The position numbers and the translations under genes are program-made. Of a stretch of 64,000 bases of DNA, positions 1 through 8,372 are shown piece by piece. The stretch is from CAZNLH01 sp964573995. GTDB lineage: Bacteria; Gemmatimonadota; CAZMKB01; CAZNLH01. The stretch is taken from positions 98,900 to 162,899 of the forward strand of contig CAZNLH010000002.1 in the NCBI GenBank assembly GCA_964573995.1, written 5' to 3'. The notes below the pieces were generated by a model. It was not told where the DNA came from and made no database searches. It saw only the letters and a list, made by a program, of their open reading frames with translations. Numbering within the stretch: the stretch's first letter is position 1; the number at the start of each line of letters is the position of its first letter.

Positions 1-4
1 GCGT

Positions 5-427
5 GTGATAGGCAAGTCCCTTTCCGCCGGTATGACCGTCGCCCTCCATGGCGATCTTGGAGCGGGAAAGACCTTTTTTATCAAGGCGATCTGCGAAGGA
101 CTCGGGGTTGACGAGATGGTTACCAGTCCTACTTTCGCAATCGTAAATCGGTATCATGGGAGGTTCCATATATACCATATAGACCTTTATCGGTTGCGAA
201 GGCGGGAGGAATTCTTCGATCTTGGCCTTGATGAGATCATCGGGCTTGATGATAATGTATGCCTCGTGGAGTGGGCGGAGAGGGCGGAGGGATGCATGCC
301 CAGGCCGAGGCTTGACGTTGAGATGAAGTGGGCGGGAGAGAAGACAAGGGATATGCGCTTTTCGTTCATTGGTCATGAGGCCTGCAGTGAGGTCTACAAG
401 GCGATTCGGAAAGAGGCCGGGGAATAG
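5..427 (+). CDS. tsaE: tRNA threonylcarbamoyladenosine biosynthesis ATPase TsaE (5' end cut by window)
   Basis: TsaE is the P-loop ATPase that works with TsaB and TsaD to make N6-threonylcarbamoyladenosine at position 37 of ANN-decoding tRNAs in the cytoplasm. The Walker A motif GDLGAGKT lies at about residues 16-23. It is followed by the family's conserved TSPTF segment and the HIDLYRL strand. The visible 140 residues are close to the family's usual 150. The frame is open to the left edge, so the GTG at base 5 may be internal and a few N-terminal residues are probably missing. The stop lies one base before the tsaB ATG, so the two are almost certainly co-transcribed, which supports the assignment. 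Confidence 0.93.
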   Translation: MIGKSLSAGMTVALHGDLGAGKTFFIKAICEGLGVDEMVTSPTFAIVNRYHGRFHIYHIDLYRLRRREEFFDLGLDEIIGLDDNVCLVEWAERAEGCMPRPRLDVEMKWAGEKTRDMRFSFIGHEACSEVYKAIRKEAGE

Positions 428-428
428 G

Positions 429-1136
429 ATGGAAGAGCGGATCTTATCGATCGAGTCGACTACTTCATGTTGCTCGGTTGCTGTTTCGTCCTCCAGGCGC
501 ATCCTCGAGGAAATCACTTTCAACCTGAGGTCCGATGGTGTACGAAGGCTCGCATCCGTCATACGGGACGTGATGAAGGACCTCTCCCTCTCTTTCGGTG
601 ATCTATCTGCGATAGGTGTCTCGCTTGGGCCAGGCTCGTTTACCGGTTCGCGGATCGGTGTCGCGACGGCCAAGACGATTTCAAGGGCCAACGGCCTCCC
701 GCTGTATGGGGCCAGTTCCCTCCTGTTGCTCGCCTATCCACTATCCATGTTGGCCATGGATATATGTCCCTTGCTCGATGCCGGCAGGGGGGAGATCTAC
801 GCCGCCATCTACCGCTTCGAAGGGGGTGGGTTTGTGGAGAAGAAGGCCCCCATGGCCGTCTCGACCTGCCTGCTGAGAGAACTCTTGCCGGCCGGGGCCC
901 TGCTTGTCGGCGAGGGATCGATTTCTTTCAGGGAGGCGTTCGGACAGAAGAAGGCCTTTTCTTGGCCCATGGCACCACTGCCGCTCGCCTTCCCGAGGGC
1001 GGCCAGTCTGGGAGCAATGATCCATGCCGGGATGCTTGAAGGGCCGGTTCGGGAGGTGATGGAACTCGAGCCGCTGTATGTAAGGAGGCCTGAGGCCGAG
1101 GTTATGTGGGAGAGAAGGGGGGGGGCGAGGAAATAG
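429..1136 (+). CDS. tsaB: tRNA threonylcarbamoyladenosine biosynthesis protein TsaB
   Basis: TsaB is the inactive paralogue of the TsaD/Kae1 ASKHA fold and serves as scaffold of the t6A synthase complex. The N terminus (ILSIESTTSCCSVAV) is the ASKHA phosphate-1-like strand. The motif GPGSFTGSRIGVATAK (about residues 69-84) is the TsaB hallmark. At 235 residues it has normal family length. I chose the ATG at 429, one base after the tsaE stop, because the family begins with this strand. The same frame is open upstream to 369 but that part lies inside tsaE. The 3' end overlaps the open frame of rimI, giving the common tsaE-tsaB-rimI arrangement. Confidence 0.95.
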   Translation: MEERILSIESTTSCCSVAVSSSRRILEEITFNLRSDGVRRLASVIRDVMKDLSLSFGDLSAIGVSLGPGSFTGSRIGVATAKTISRANGLPLYGASSLLLLAYPLSMLAMDICPLLDAGRGEIYAAIYRFEGGGFVEKKAPMAVSTCLLRELLPAGALLVGEGSISFREAFGQKKAFSWPMAPLPLAFPRAASLGAMIHAGMLEGPVREVMELEPLYVRRPEAEVMWERRGGARK

Positions 1137-1147
1137 AGGTCGAAGTA

Positions 1148-1612
1148 ATGGAAATGAGGGAGTGCCACATCGACGATGTGGCACGGATCGAGTTCGATTC
1201 CTTCTCGACGCCGTGGAGTCCTTCATTCTTTCAGAAGGCGATGAGGGACGAGAAGACCCACGCCATCGTCGCACTTGTCGACGGTGATGTGGTGGGGTAC
1301 GCAGTCTTCTGGGTGATCGGCGACTATGCGGAGGTCGGTGACATCGCGGTGCAACGGGACCGTCGCGGCATGGGGATCGGTGACAGGCTGCTGAAGGATG
1401 CGACGGCCATTTGCCGGCTCCTGGGCGTGGCGTCCCTCTTCCTTGAGGTCAGGGAATCGAACACTGCCGCTCGTGGTCTTTACCGCAAGAATGGGTTCAT
1501 GGAAATTACGCGTCGAAAGGGGTACTATTCGAGACCGGTTGAAAACGCCATTGTGCTCGGCCTGGATGTTGCGAACATGGATAGCGCGGGAACCTGTCAG
1601 GATAAGGAGTGA
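1148..1612 (+). CDS. rimI: Ribosomal protein S18-alanine N-acetyltransferase RimI (GNAT)
   Basis: This is a GNAT acetyltransferase of the RimI type, which acetylates protein N termini, classically ribosomal protein S18. The acetyl-CoA pyrophosphate-binding loop appears as RRGMGIGDRLL. The C-terminal half carries the signature LEVRESNTAARGLYRKNGF followed by GYYSRP, which is diagnostic for RimI within GNATs. The frame is open from 1106, but that stretch overlaps tsaB and is low complexity. The ATG at 1148 gives 154 residues, the usual size; an ATG two codons further is also possible. Its place after tsaE-tsaB matches the common bacterial order. It ends about 40 bases before the promoter of accD. 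Confidence 0.92.
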   Translation: MEMRECHIDDVARIEFDSFSTPWSPSFFQKAMRDEKTHAIVALVDGDVVGYAVFWVIGDYAEVGDIAVQRDRRGMGIGDRLLKDATAICRLLGVASLFLEVRESNTAARGLYRKNGFMEITRRKGYYSRPVENAIVLGLDVANMDSAGTCQDKE

Positions 1613-1651
1613 TAAAAAGAGGTCCGGAGATACATAGATGATCGCTGGTCG

Positions 1652-1681
1652 TTGACAGGGTCACCTCTAATGAGTTAGAAT
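1652..1681 (+). promoter_or_regulatory. Candidate sigma-70 promoter for accD-folC
   Basis: A perfect -35 box TTGACA (1652-1657) is followed by an 18-base spacer and a -10 box TAGAAT (1676-1681). It sits in the 144-base gap between rimI and accD, so it probably starts an accD-folC transcript. The hexamers are read directly; activity is inferred. Confidence 0.6.
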
Positions 1682-1756
1682 CTTACCGTTCGTTTCGATC
1701 GTCGTTCGTTCAGGTCGCTCGGAAGGTTGCCGAGACAGCGAGAGAAGGATGGCATC

Positions 1757-2626
1757 TTGGTCTGGTTCAAGAAGAAAAGGAAAAAACTGATCTCCCAGCC
1801 GAAGAGAGACATACCGGACGGGGTCTGGGTAAAGTGTGATGGCTGTGGGGAGATAATATACAAGAAGGAATTGGCCAGGAACCTTTGGGTCTGTTCCAAG
1901 TGCCGCCACCATTTTCCCATATCCAGCAGGTCCTATTTGGACATCCTGCTGGACGAGGGATCTTTTGAGGAGATGTACGCCGAGATGGAGTCGGCAGATC
2001 CACTGGGCTTCAGGGACAGGAAAAAATACGTCGACAGGCTGAAGGAGAACATCGAGAAGACTGGAAAGAAAGAGGCTGTAGAGATCGGGACCGGCCTGGT
2101 GAATGGTTGTCTCGTCTGTATTGCAGTGATGGATTTCCAGTTCATCGGCGGGAGCATGGGTTCGGTTGTAGGCGAGAAGGTGGCCAGGGCCATCAGGACA
2201 TCGCTCGAGAGGAAGATACCCCTCATCACGGTAAATCGATCGGGTGGAGCGAGGATGATGGAAGGGATTCTATCGTTGATGCAGATGGCCAAGACGAGCG
2301 GATACCTGGCCCGTTTATCGGAGGCCGGCATACCCTATATCTCTGTCATGACACATCCTACAACCGGTGGTGTCACGGCGAGTTTCGCCTCCCTCGGTGA
2401 TGTGGTGATCGGCGAGCCCAAGGCCCTGATAGGATTCGCCGGTCAGAGGGTCATAAAGGACACTATAGGCCAGGACCTTCCAGAGGGATTTCAACTCTCG
2501 GAGTTTCTCCTCGAACATGGGATGATCGACATGATTGTCCAGAGAAACGATCTCAAGGAGACTATATCCCAACTCCTCCGTTTTCTCTCCGCGGATAGCC
2601 GGGAGCCCTTTCGGGCCGGTGGCTGA
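1757..2626 (+). CDS. accD: Acetyl-CoA carboxylase carboxyltransferase subunit beta AccD
   Basis: AccD pairs with AccA to move the carboxyl group from biotin to acetyl-CoA, giving malonyl-CoA for fatty acid synthesis. The N-terminal zinc ribbon is complete (Cys27, Cys30, Cys46, Cys49 counted from this start). The crotonase-like carboxyltransferase core follows, with the conserved GGSMGSVVGEK and the oxyanion region SGGARMMEG. I prefer the TTG at 1757 because AGAAGGA lies seven bases upstream and the resulting MVWFKKK start resembles the family's usual MAWF. A longer reading from 1727 is possible. accA is not in the window. folC begins 15 bases downstream, an arrangement seen in many bacteria. 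Confidence 0.95.
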   Translation: MVWFKKKRKKLISQPKRDIPDGVWVKCDGCGEIIYKKELARNLWVCSKCRHHFPISSRSYLDILLDEGSFEEMYAEMESADPLGFRDRKKYVDRLKENIEKTGKKEAVEIGTGLVNGCLVCIAVMDFQFIGGSMGSVVGEKVARAIRTSLERKIPLITVNRSGGARMMEGILSLMQMAKTSGYLARLSEAGIPYISVMTHPTTGGVTASFASLGDVVIGEPKALIGFAGQRVIKDTIGQDLPEGFQLSEFLLEHGMIDMIVQRNDLKETISQLLRFLSADSREPFRAGG

Positions 2627-2641
2627 GGGAGGAGCGACGGG

Positions 2642-3925
2642 ATGGGGTATCGTCAGGCGTACCAACTTATCACTTCGCTGAAGAGGTTCGGTGGAGGCAG
2701 GGGCCTCGATGCTGTCAGAGAGGCACTCGAGTCGATAGGAAATCCACAGCACAACTTTTCATCAATCCACATTGGAGGCACCAATGGGAAGGGATCCGTT
2801 TCTTCCATAATCGAGTCGGTGCTACTTCGCTCAGGGTACACCGTCGGCCTGTACACCTCTCCTCATATCCTGAAGATCAACGAGAGGATCCGGTTGAACG
2901 GCCGGATGGTAGACAACCGGACCTTTGCCTCGGCCGTCGAGGTCCTGGTCCCGGTTATTCGAAGGAATGACCTGAGTTTTTTCGAGGCCCTGACCCTCGT
3001 TGCGTTCAAGATCTTTGGCGATGCCGGGGTAGATATCGGTGTGATAGAGGTGGGACTGGGAGGCAGGCTCGACGCCACAAACCTGGTGAAATCGATACTC
3101 TCAGTGGTGACCACCATCGATTATGATCATGTCGCTTGCCTCGGTGATGACCTAAAATCGATCGCCCGTGAGAAACTCGGCATCGCAAGACCTGGCATCC
3201 CCCTTGTAACAGGCCTCGAACAGGTGTGGCTAAGGCCCGTTTTCGAGGATGTGTCCGCCGCTCGCATGGTCCCTCTATATTTTCTCGATGATGATGTCCT
3301 TTGCGGGGTCAGTGGGCTTTCGCCCGAGGGAGTGAGGTTTACTTACAGGTCGCCCGGGTGGTATTGTGACGACCTGTTCGTTCCCCTTGCGGGGGCGCAT
3401 CAGGCAAGGAACGCGGCACTGGCCGTTCGGGCCCTTGAACTCCTGGATCATAGGATAGAGGTGGGTGGAGAAGATCTGAAGGATGGCCTCGCGGAAGTCG
3501 CCCTCCACGGCAGGTTTGAAATCGTTAGGAGGGCGCCTCACTTCATCGTGCTGGATGTCTTTCACAATCGGCAGGGTGCCAGGGTGGCGAGCAGGGCCCT
3601 CGGCGACCTCTTCAAGGATAGGGACTGGTACCTTATTATCGGCGTCGCGGGCGATAAGGATATAGATGGGATAGTTGATGAGATGGCCGCCCACATGAAC
3701 GGGGTAATAACGGTGCGGCCCTCCTTTGGTCCCCTCGACCGTGAGGTGGGACCCTCCGATCTCGCCCCTGCCTTTCGTGGCCGGGGCGTTCCGGTCAGCA
3801 GGGCGCCGTCGATGCGCCGGGCTTTATCGAATGCCAGGTCTGTGATGAAAGACGGAGATGTCCTCCTGGTGGGGGGGTCGTTCAGGACGGTTGCCGCTGC
3901 CGTGTCATGTCTCAGCCGCCACTGA
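2642..3925 (+). CDS. folC: Dihydrofolate synthase / folylpolyglutamate synthase FolC
   Basis: FolC is a cytoplasmic Mur-ligase-family enzyme that joins glutamate to dihydropteroate and extends the polyglutamate tail of folates, using ATP. The ATP-binding loop GGTNGKGS lies near residue 44. The family motifs LYTSPHI, EVGLGGRLDATN and TTIDYDHV follow in order. A C-terminal glutamate-ligase domain contains the family sequence LHGRFE and the tail VLLVGGSFRT. The 427 residues are normal for the family. It follows accD by 15 bases and probably shares its promoter. A 110-base gap separates it from the converging glycosyltransferase gene. Confidence 0.94.
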   Translation: MGYRQAYQLITSLKRFGGGRGLDAVREALESIGNPQHNFSSIHIGGTNGKGSVSSIIESVLLRSGYTVGLYTSPHILKINERIRLNGRMVDNRTFASAVEVLVPVIRRNDLSFFEALTLVAFKIFGDAGVDIGVIEVGLGGRLDATNLVKSILSVVTTIDYDHVACLGDDLKSIAREKLGIARPGIPLVTGLEQVWLRPVFEDVSAARMVPLYFLDDDVLCGVSGLSPEGVRFTYRSPGWYCDDLFVPLAGAHQARNAALAVRALELLDHRIEVGGEDLKDGLAEVALHGRFEIVRRAPHFIVLDVFHNRQGARVASRALGDLFKDRDWYLIIGVAGDKDIDGIVDEMAAHMNGVITVRPSFGPLDREVGPSDLAPAFRGRGVPVSRAPSMRRALSNARSVMKDGDVLLVGGSFRTVAAAVSCLSRH

Positions 3926-4035
3926 GGCGGTCTTTCGGTGGGTACGCTGCAACCCCTGCGCGGTGTTGCGCTGGATTCAGGTTGTAGGCTGCCTTTCTTG
4001 GTCTTCCGTATTCCCATCGAAGAACGCTAACGCGG

Positions 4036-5262
4036 CTAATCCTCGGAAAAAACTTTTTTTGCGTATGCCGACTCTCCTGCATCATCGCTATCCGGCAACT
4101 TTTTCGATTCTGCGTTGCGCAGGTCCTCCAGTGGCCTCCACGGTCCGCTGACCGCTTCTGGAAAGACCAGGAATCGCCTGCCAGAAAAGTTCAAGGACAA
4201 ATCGCACATTGTTGCCCCGAGTTTGGAGAGCGCGGGAGATATACCCAGGCCGATTAGTCCGTTGGTCAAGAAGAGGTCAATGAGCCCCACCGCGCTGATC
4301 ACCATAAGAAAAATCAGAAATTCAGAGAGGGTGTTCCATCTGGCCTTGTGTCTGAACAATGACAGTATACAAATGAGATAATTGAAGAAAGCGGCCAGAT
4401 AGAAAGCCGTCAGGGCGGAGATCGATACGCCCCAACCCAAGTTTAGTAAGATCAGAAAGGCAGTTAGGTTCAAGATAGCGGCCAGACCTCCGATGAAGAG
4501 GTATATCATGAATTGGATGGGCCAGGGGGCATGATGTGCGTTGTAGCGGATAATGCAATAGAAGGCCCATATCCCATCCTTGGCTCCGATCTTTTTCCCT
4601 TCTTCATAGGTTCTTCCGCGGTAGGTGATTCCATCCTCGAATATGCGTAATCTCCGGTGGGCTACTTTTGCTACTATTTCGGGTTCGAATCCGAATCGAT
4701 CCTCTTGAATCTGAATGGATTGGATGACCTCTCGGCGAAAGACCTTGTAACAGGTCTCCATATCCGTAAGATTGAGGTCACTTAGCAGGTTGGAGAGAAG
4801 CGTCAGGATACGGTTGCCCAGATAATGCCAGAAATAGAGAACGCGATGAGGGCCAGTACCCAGAAACCTGGATCCGAGGACCACGTCCGCCTCACCCTTG
4901 ATCAGGGGGATCAAGAGCCTTTTCAGGTCCTGGGGATCATATTCCAGGTCTGCATCCTGCACTGCGACGTAATCACCTGTTGCTTCCCCGAAGCCGGTGC
5001 GAAGGGCGGCCCCCTTGCCTCTGTTGAATTCATGCTGTCTGAAGACGACCTCCGGGTAAGCCTCGTCCAGCATTCGGCCAATCGCCGGGCTCTGATCATC
5101 GGAGCCATCATCTACAATAATGATCTCCAGTTCCAGGTGCTTGTCGGCCAGTTTGCGAACTTGATCCACGCAACGTTCTAACGTCCGCTCCTCGTTAAAA
5201 CAAGGGATCACGATACTAAGTTTGAAGTGTTTTCGGCCTCCTTCTTTCTCCTGCACTTTCAT
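4036..5262 (-). CDS. GT2 polyprenyl-phosphate hexose synthase fused to a GtrA-like membrane domain
   Basis: Residues 1-245 form a family GT2 domain of the DPM1/polyprenyl-phosphate sugar synthase type. It shows LSIVIPCFNEE, IIIVDDGSDD, the DAD metal/nucleotide site, and ETCYKVFRREV. Residues 255-375 form a GtrA-like domain with about four membrane segments, ending in the family's NFSGRRFLVF. Such fusions load a sugar on a lipid carrier at the inner membrane and are thought to help flip or hold the product. The start has GGGGAG six bases upstream. The neighbouring gene, 98 bases upstream on the same strand, is a polyprenyl-phosphate-sugar-using transferase, which fits a donor-maker/donor-user pair. 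Base composition is poorer in GC than the folC side. Confidence 0.85.
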   Translation of the reverse strand: MKVQEKEGGRKHFKLSIVIPCFNEERTLERCVDQVRKLADKHLELEIIIVDDGSDDQSPAIGRMLDEAYPEVVFRQHEFNRGKGAALRTGFGEATGDYVAVQDADLEYDPQDLKRLLIPLIKGEADVVLGSRFLGTGPHRVLYFWHYLGNRILTLLSNLLSDLNLTDMETCYKVFRREVIQSIQIQEDRFGFEPEIVAKVAHRRLRIFEDGITYRGRTYEEGKKIGAKDGIWAFYCIIRYNAHHAPWPIQFMIYLFIGGLAAILNLTAFLILLNLGWGVSISALTAFYLAAFFNYLICILSLFRHKARWNTLSEFLIFLMVISAVGLIDLFLTNGLIGLGISPALSKLGATMCDLSLNFSGRRFLVFPEAVSGPWRPLEDLRNAESKKLPDSDDAGESAYAKKVFSED

Positions 5263-5360
5263 CTCATTCTCCCCTGTTAGCCGATCTTCAAATTTGAAGA
5301 ATTGGATCTATCGGCGGAGTCTCATGCAAGTCTCAGACAGGATTGCTGAGTGATGCCTGG

Positions 5361-6758
5361 TCACCATCGCAAACTGCCTGAAACCTTGGAACGTGCGGTC
5401 CCCTTGGAAGTTAGAAGAGATGGTAGTGGCCGTATCCTGCGGTACGTCCAATACCAACCTGCTCCTGACAGAACAGCGAGCAAAGGCACGATAGGGACAC
5501 GGAAACGTGCATATGCCTCAGGTCCGGCGGAGATCAACAGGAAATAGCCGAGAACGCTCAACAGGATCAATAATTTCTTACGGGCCCTTTGAACCCACAT
5601 CATGATAATCCCCAGAACTACCCCCGCATAAAGTATACCTATGGAGAAGAGAGCCGCCGGGAGTCGGAAGATGAACGAGGGTTTGTCGTGGCCCCGCACC
5701 GAGATGCCGGCCAGCGTGAGAGTTTGTATCCAGCCGGTATCCCTGACCATCACCCAGGCGCCTTTTATCCATACCTTAATGGCGCACCACGGATGCTCAC
5801 GCAGCACACGCATGGCCAGATCAATTTGTTCTTTACGTAGCCGGGCGTAATCTGCCGGTGTTGATAACTCAGTATCTGGCAACTGCTCACGCAGCCGTTG
5901 ACGTTCATACTCAATGGGAAGATTGTCTACCTCTGCCATGGTTCCCGCGGCCCTGTAATACAACAGGTTCACGCCGTCAATAGTCGATAGTAAAAATGAC
6001 CCGGTACGAACTTGGTTATATGCCATCCAGCTGCCCGCTGGTACAGCGAAAGCAATCAACAGGGCGGCTGCCTTCCATACCCTTTTACTCCGGTCTGAAA
6101 ACCCTGTGATGAGAGTGATCGGCAATAGTAAAAGAGGGAAGTAGAGAAGAATAGGGCGGGTGAGTGTGGCAAACCCAAAGAGCAGACCTGATAAGGCGTG
6201 GAAAATTAATTTCCTGTGTGCCAGTCCATACCACCAGATGACGAAAGCGGCCGTGAAGAGAAATGCGAAGAGATTTTCCGTGAGTACCATCAGTGAGTAA
6301 CCAATGGAGACCGGATCGAGGGCAGCTACAAGCGCTGCCATTAGGGCTGCTTCGGGAGCGAAGAGATTGAGAGCGAGGAGGAAAACGAGAAGAACAACGA
6401 TCACACCAAGGAAGACCTGTGCCAGGAGTGCTCCGCGATAGTCGCTATTGGAGATGGTTTCACATAGGGCGAGAAAGGCTGGATAGATCGGGGTACGCAC
6501 CAGGCTGAGGTGGATCATAGGGATGTCTTTTTCGCTTGGACCGTATGCATCCCTTAGATTGTGGGCAAGCGTGATGTAGCCTGGAGAATCCTTGTCCATG
6601 AAGGAGATGTCCGGTCGCTTTAGGGCCATGACAAAGAAGAACAAACGCAAGAAAAAGGCCAGGGCAAGGATAAGAGCCAAGACCTTGAGATGATTAACAC
6701 TTGTGTGTAACACACAACCACCACTCGTATCTCCTGTTGCTAAAAAACAGGTTCTCAT
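5361..6758 (-). CDS. Dolichyl-phosphate-mannose--protein mannosyltransferase-like integral membrane glycosyltransferase
   Basis: This 465-residue protein has about ten or more hydrophobic segments. The first is near residues 24-45, followed by the periplasmic loop PDISFMDKDSPGYITLAHNL. That acidic loop plus a tyrosine/alanine segment is typical of GT39/GT83 (PMT/ArnT) enzymes, which take a sugar from a polyprenyl phosphate on the outer face of the inner membrane. Later features such as ATLTRPILLYFP and YARFRVPIVPLLAV also fit this superfamily. The acceptor cannot be read from sequence. The GT2-GtrA gene downstream could make its lipid-linked donor. The start is uncertain because the first 20 residues are not hydrophobic and are Cys-rich. 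Confidence 0.75.
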   Translation of the reverse strand: MRTCFLATGDTSGGCVLHTSVNHLKVLALILALAFFLRLFFFVMALKRPDISFMDKDSPGYITLAHNLRDAYGPSEKDIPMIHLSLVRTPIYPAFLALCETISNSDYRGALLAQVFLGVIVVLLVFLLALNLFAPEAALMAALVAALDPVSIGYSLMVLTENLFAFLFTAAFVIWWYGLAHRKLIFHALSGLLFGFATLTRPILLYFPLLLLPITLITGFSDRSKRVWKAAALLIAFAVPAGSWMAYNQVRTGSFLLSTIDGVNLLYYRAAGTMAEVDNLPIEYERQRLREQLPDTELSTPADYARLRKEQIDLAMRVLREHPWCAIKVWIKGAWVMVRDTGWIQTLTLAGISVRGHDKPSFIFRLPAALFSIGILYAGVVLGIIMMWVQRARKKLLILLSVLGYFLLISAGPEAYARFRVPIVPLLAVLSGAGWYWTYRRIRPLPSLLTSKGTARSKVSGSLRW

Positions 6759-7315
6759 TCGCTTATCAGCCTGACTGCCGATTGATCCCCCAAGAGTATA
6801 TGTTCCCCTGCACCTTTTTCCTTCGTGCCCGAAGGCCTCATGAATATTAATAAGTAAAGATGGGGTAGAAGAGAATACTATAATTACAAACTAATTAGGA
6901 CTCTTACAATCTCGAAATTTAATAATACTGGCTGATCCGGGAGAAGTCAAGCGGGAACGGACACGGAACAGCGCGGTCAACCTGAGAAGATGAAGCATGC
7001 GCCCATACAGAGTGGAACAAAGAGTGGAGCAGGTGTTGGTCGAATTCGATCTCTGTTCCTCTTTTCGCGTCGGTACCGGTCGAACACCTTGAGTTGCAGT
7101 GTCTTCCTGAAGAAGTTGTGAATCTTTCCGGCCTCAAACAAGGACAAGAGGGTACGGGATCACAGGCAGGGACTGATCGAGCGGTTCATCGAGAAGTGCA
7201 GTGTCTACAACATCGCCGGGTATGATGTGTATGGCACTATGGAGTCGGCGATTCAGCGAAAGAAGAATAGATCCAGGAAGTGTCACGTTCGCTGCCGGCG
7301 GAGATCCGGTCTCAC
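6759..7315. other. 557-base gene-free stretch between membrane glycosyltransferase and ABC cluster
   Basis: No gene is supported here. The left part (about 6840-6930) is AT-rich and probably holds the minus-strand promoter of the membrane glycosyltransferase, though no convincing -35/-10 pair was found. The right part (7000-7290) has short protein-like stretches in several frames and on both strands, broken by stops. One example is RQGLIERFIEKCSVYNIAG on the plus strand near 7165-7220. This could be a decayed gene or transposase remnant, but I could not assign it to a family. Confidence 0.4.
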
Positions 7316-8368
7316 TCAGCCGCCGGATCGGATCCTCGATCCGGTCTCCTTGTCGAAGAGGTGGACCGCCTCCGGCCTGACTTGGAAGAATGCCTTCTTC
7401 CCCGGGGAGATCGCCTCGCCCGGCATGGCCCGTCCCTTGATCGGCATGTCCCGCCACTGCGCGTCGACCCAGAGCTCCCTTCCCGTCGGTTCGAGGAGGC
7501 CCACCTCGCAGGTCAGCGTGTCACGCCGCTCCCAGCCGTATACGGCAAGGTCCGCGGGGCGGATCCCGATGAGGACGGAGTCCCGGTCGAGGCCATGGAG
7601 GACGGAATCGAACGGGGAACTCTCTCCGAGCCGGGCCCCGTCGACCAGGTTCATCGGCGGCGTCCCGATGAAGAGGGCGACGAAGAGACTGGCGGGGTCC
7701 GAGTAGACCTCCATCGACCGGCCGCACTGCTGGATGCTCCCGTGGTGGAGGACCGCGATCCGGTCGGAGAGCGCCAGGGCCTCCTCCTGGTCATGGGTGA
7801 CGTAGACGGTCGTCGTGCCATACTCCCGGTGGAGTCTCTTGATCTCCGCCCGCATCTCGATCCGAAGCGCGGCGTCGAGGCTCGATAGGGGCTCGTCCAT
7901 CAGGAAGACACGCGGCCTGCGCACGATCGCCCGGCCGAGCGCGACACGTTGTCTCTGGCCGCCGGAAAGGGCGGCGGGCCTCCTGCCGAGGAGGTCCTCC
8001 AGGCCGAGCATTCCCGCCGCATTTCGGACCTCCCGATCGATTGCCTCGGGCGGCTCCTTGCGGATCCTCAGGGGGAAGGCGATGTTGTCATAGACGCTCA
8101 TGTGGGGATAGAGGGCGTAACTCTGGAACACCATGGCCACGTCCCGCTCGCCCGGGGTGATGTCGTTGACTGTCTCGCCGTCGAAGGTGATCGTTCCATG
8201 GTCGATCTCCTCGAGGCCGGCGATCAGGTTGAGAATCGTCGACTTTCCGCTGCCGCTCGGACCGACGAAGGTGAAGAACTCGCCGTCCGATATCGTCAGG
8301 TCGATACACCGAACCACCTTCGTGTCCCCGAAAGACTTCTCCAACCCCTTCAACCGGATCTCGGACAT
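7316..8368 (-). CDS. CUT1-family sugar ABC transporter ATP-binding protein (MalK/UgpC/MsmK-like)
   Basis: This is the cytoplasmic ATPase of a carbohydrate importer. It has Walker A GPSGSGKST, the Q-loop FQSYALYPHMSV, the ABC signature LSGGQRQRVALGRAI, Walker B VFLMDEP and the switch VTHDQEEA. A C-terminal OB-fold (TOBE) domain, with IGIRPADL and FQVRPEAVHLF, is typical of CUT1 ATPases that may serve several transporters. I chose the ATG at 8368 because AGGAG, overlapping the stop of the upstream permease gene, lies eight bases before it. A start seven codons earlier would overlap that permease. It is the last gene of a four-gene operon read right to left. Confidence 0.93.
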   Translation of the reverse strand: MSEIRLKGLEKSFGDTKVVRCIDLTISDGEFFTFVGPSGSGKSTILNLIAGLEEIDHGTITFDGETVNDITPGERDVAMVFQSYALYPHMSVYDNIAFPLRIRKEPPEAIDREVRNAAGMLGLEDLLGRRPAALSGGQRQRVALGRAIVRRPRVFLMDEPLSSLDAALRIEMRAEIKRLHREYGTTTVYVTHDQEEALALSDRIAVLHHGSIQQCGRSMEVYSDPASLFVALFIGTPPMNLVDGARLGESSPFDSVLHGLDRDSVLIGIRPADLAVYGWERRDTLTCEVGLLEPTGRELWVDAQWRDMPIKGRAMPGEAISPGKKAFFQVRPEAVHLFDKETGSRIRSGG

Positions 8369-8372
8369 CTCG

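Noticed and set aside
4681..4692. tRNA T-loop-like GGGTTCGAATCC
   Set aside because: It lies within the GT2-GtrA coding region, with no matching acceptor, anticodon or D-arm around it.
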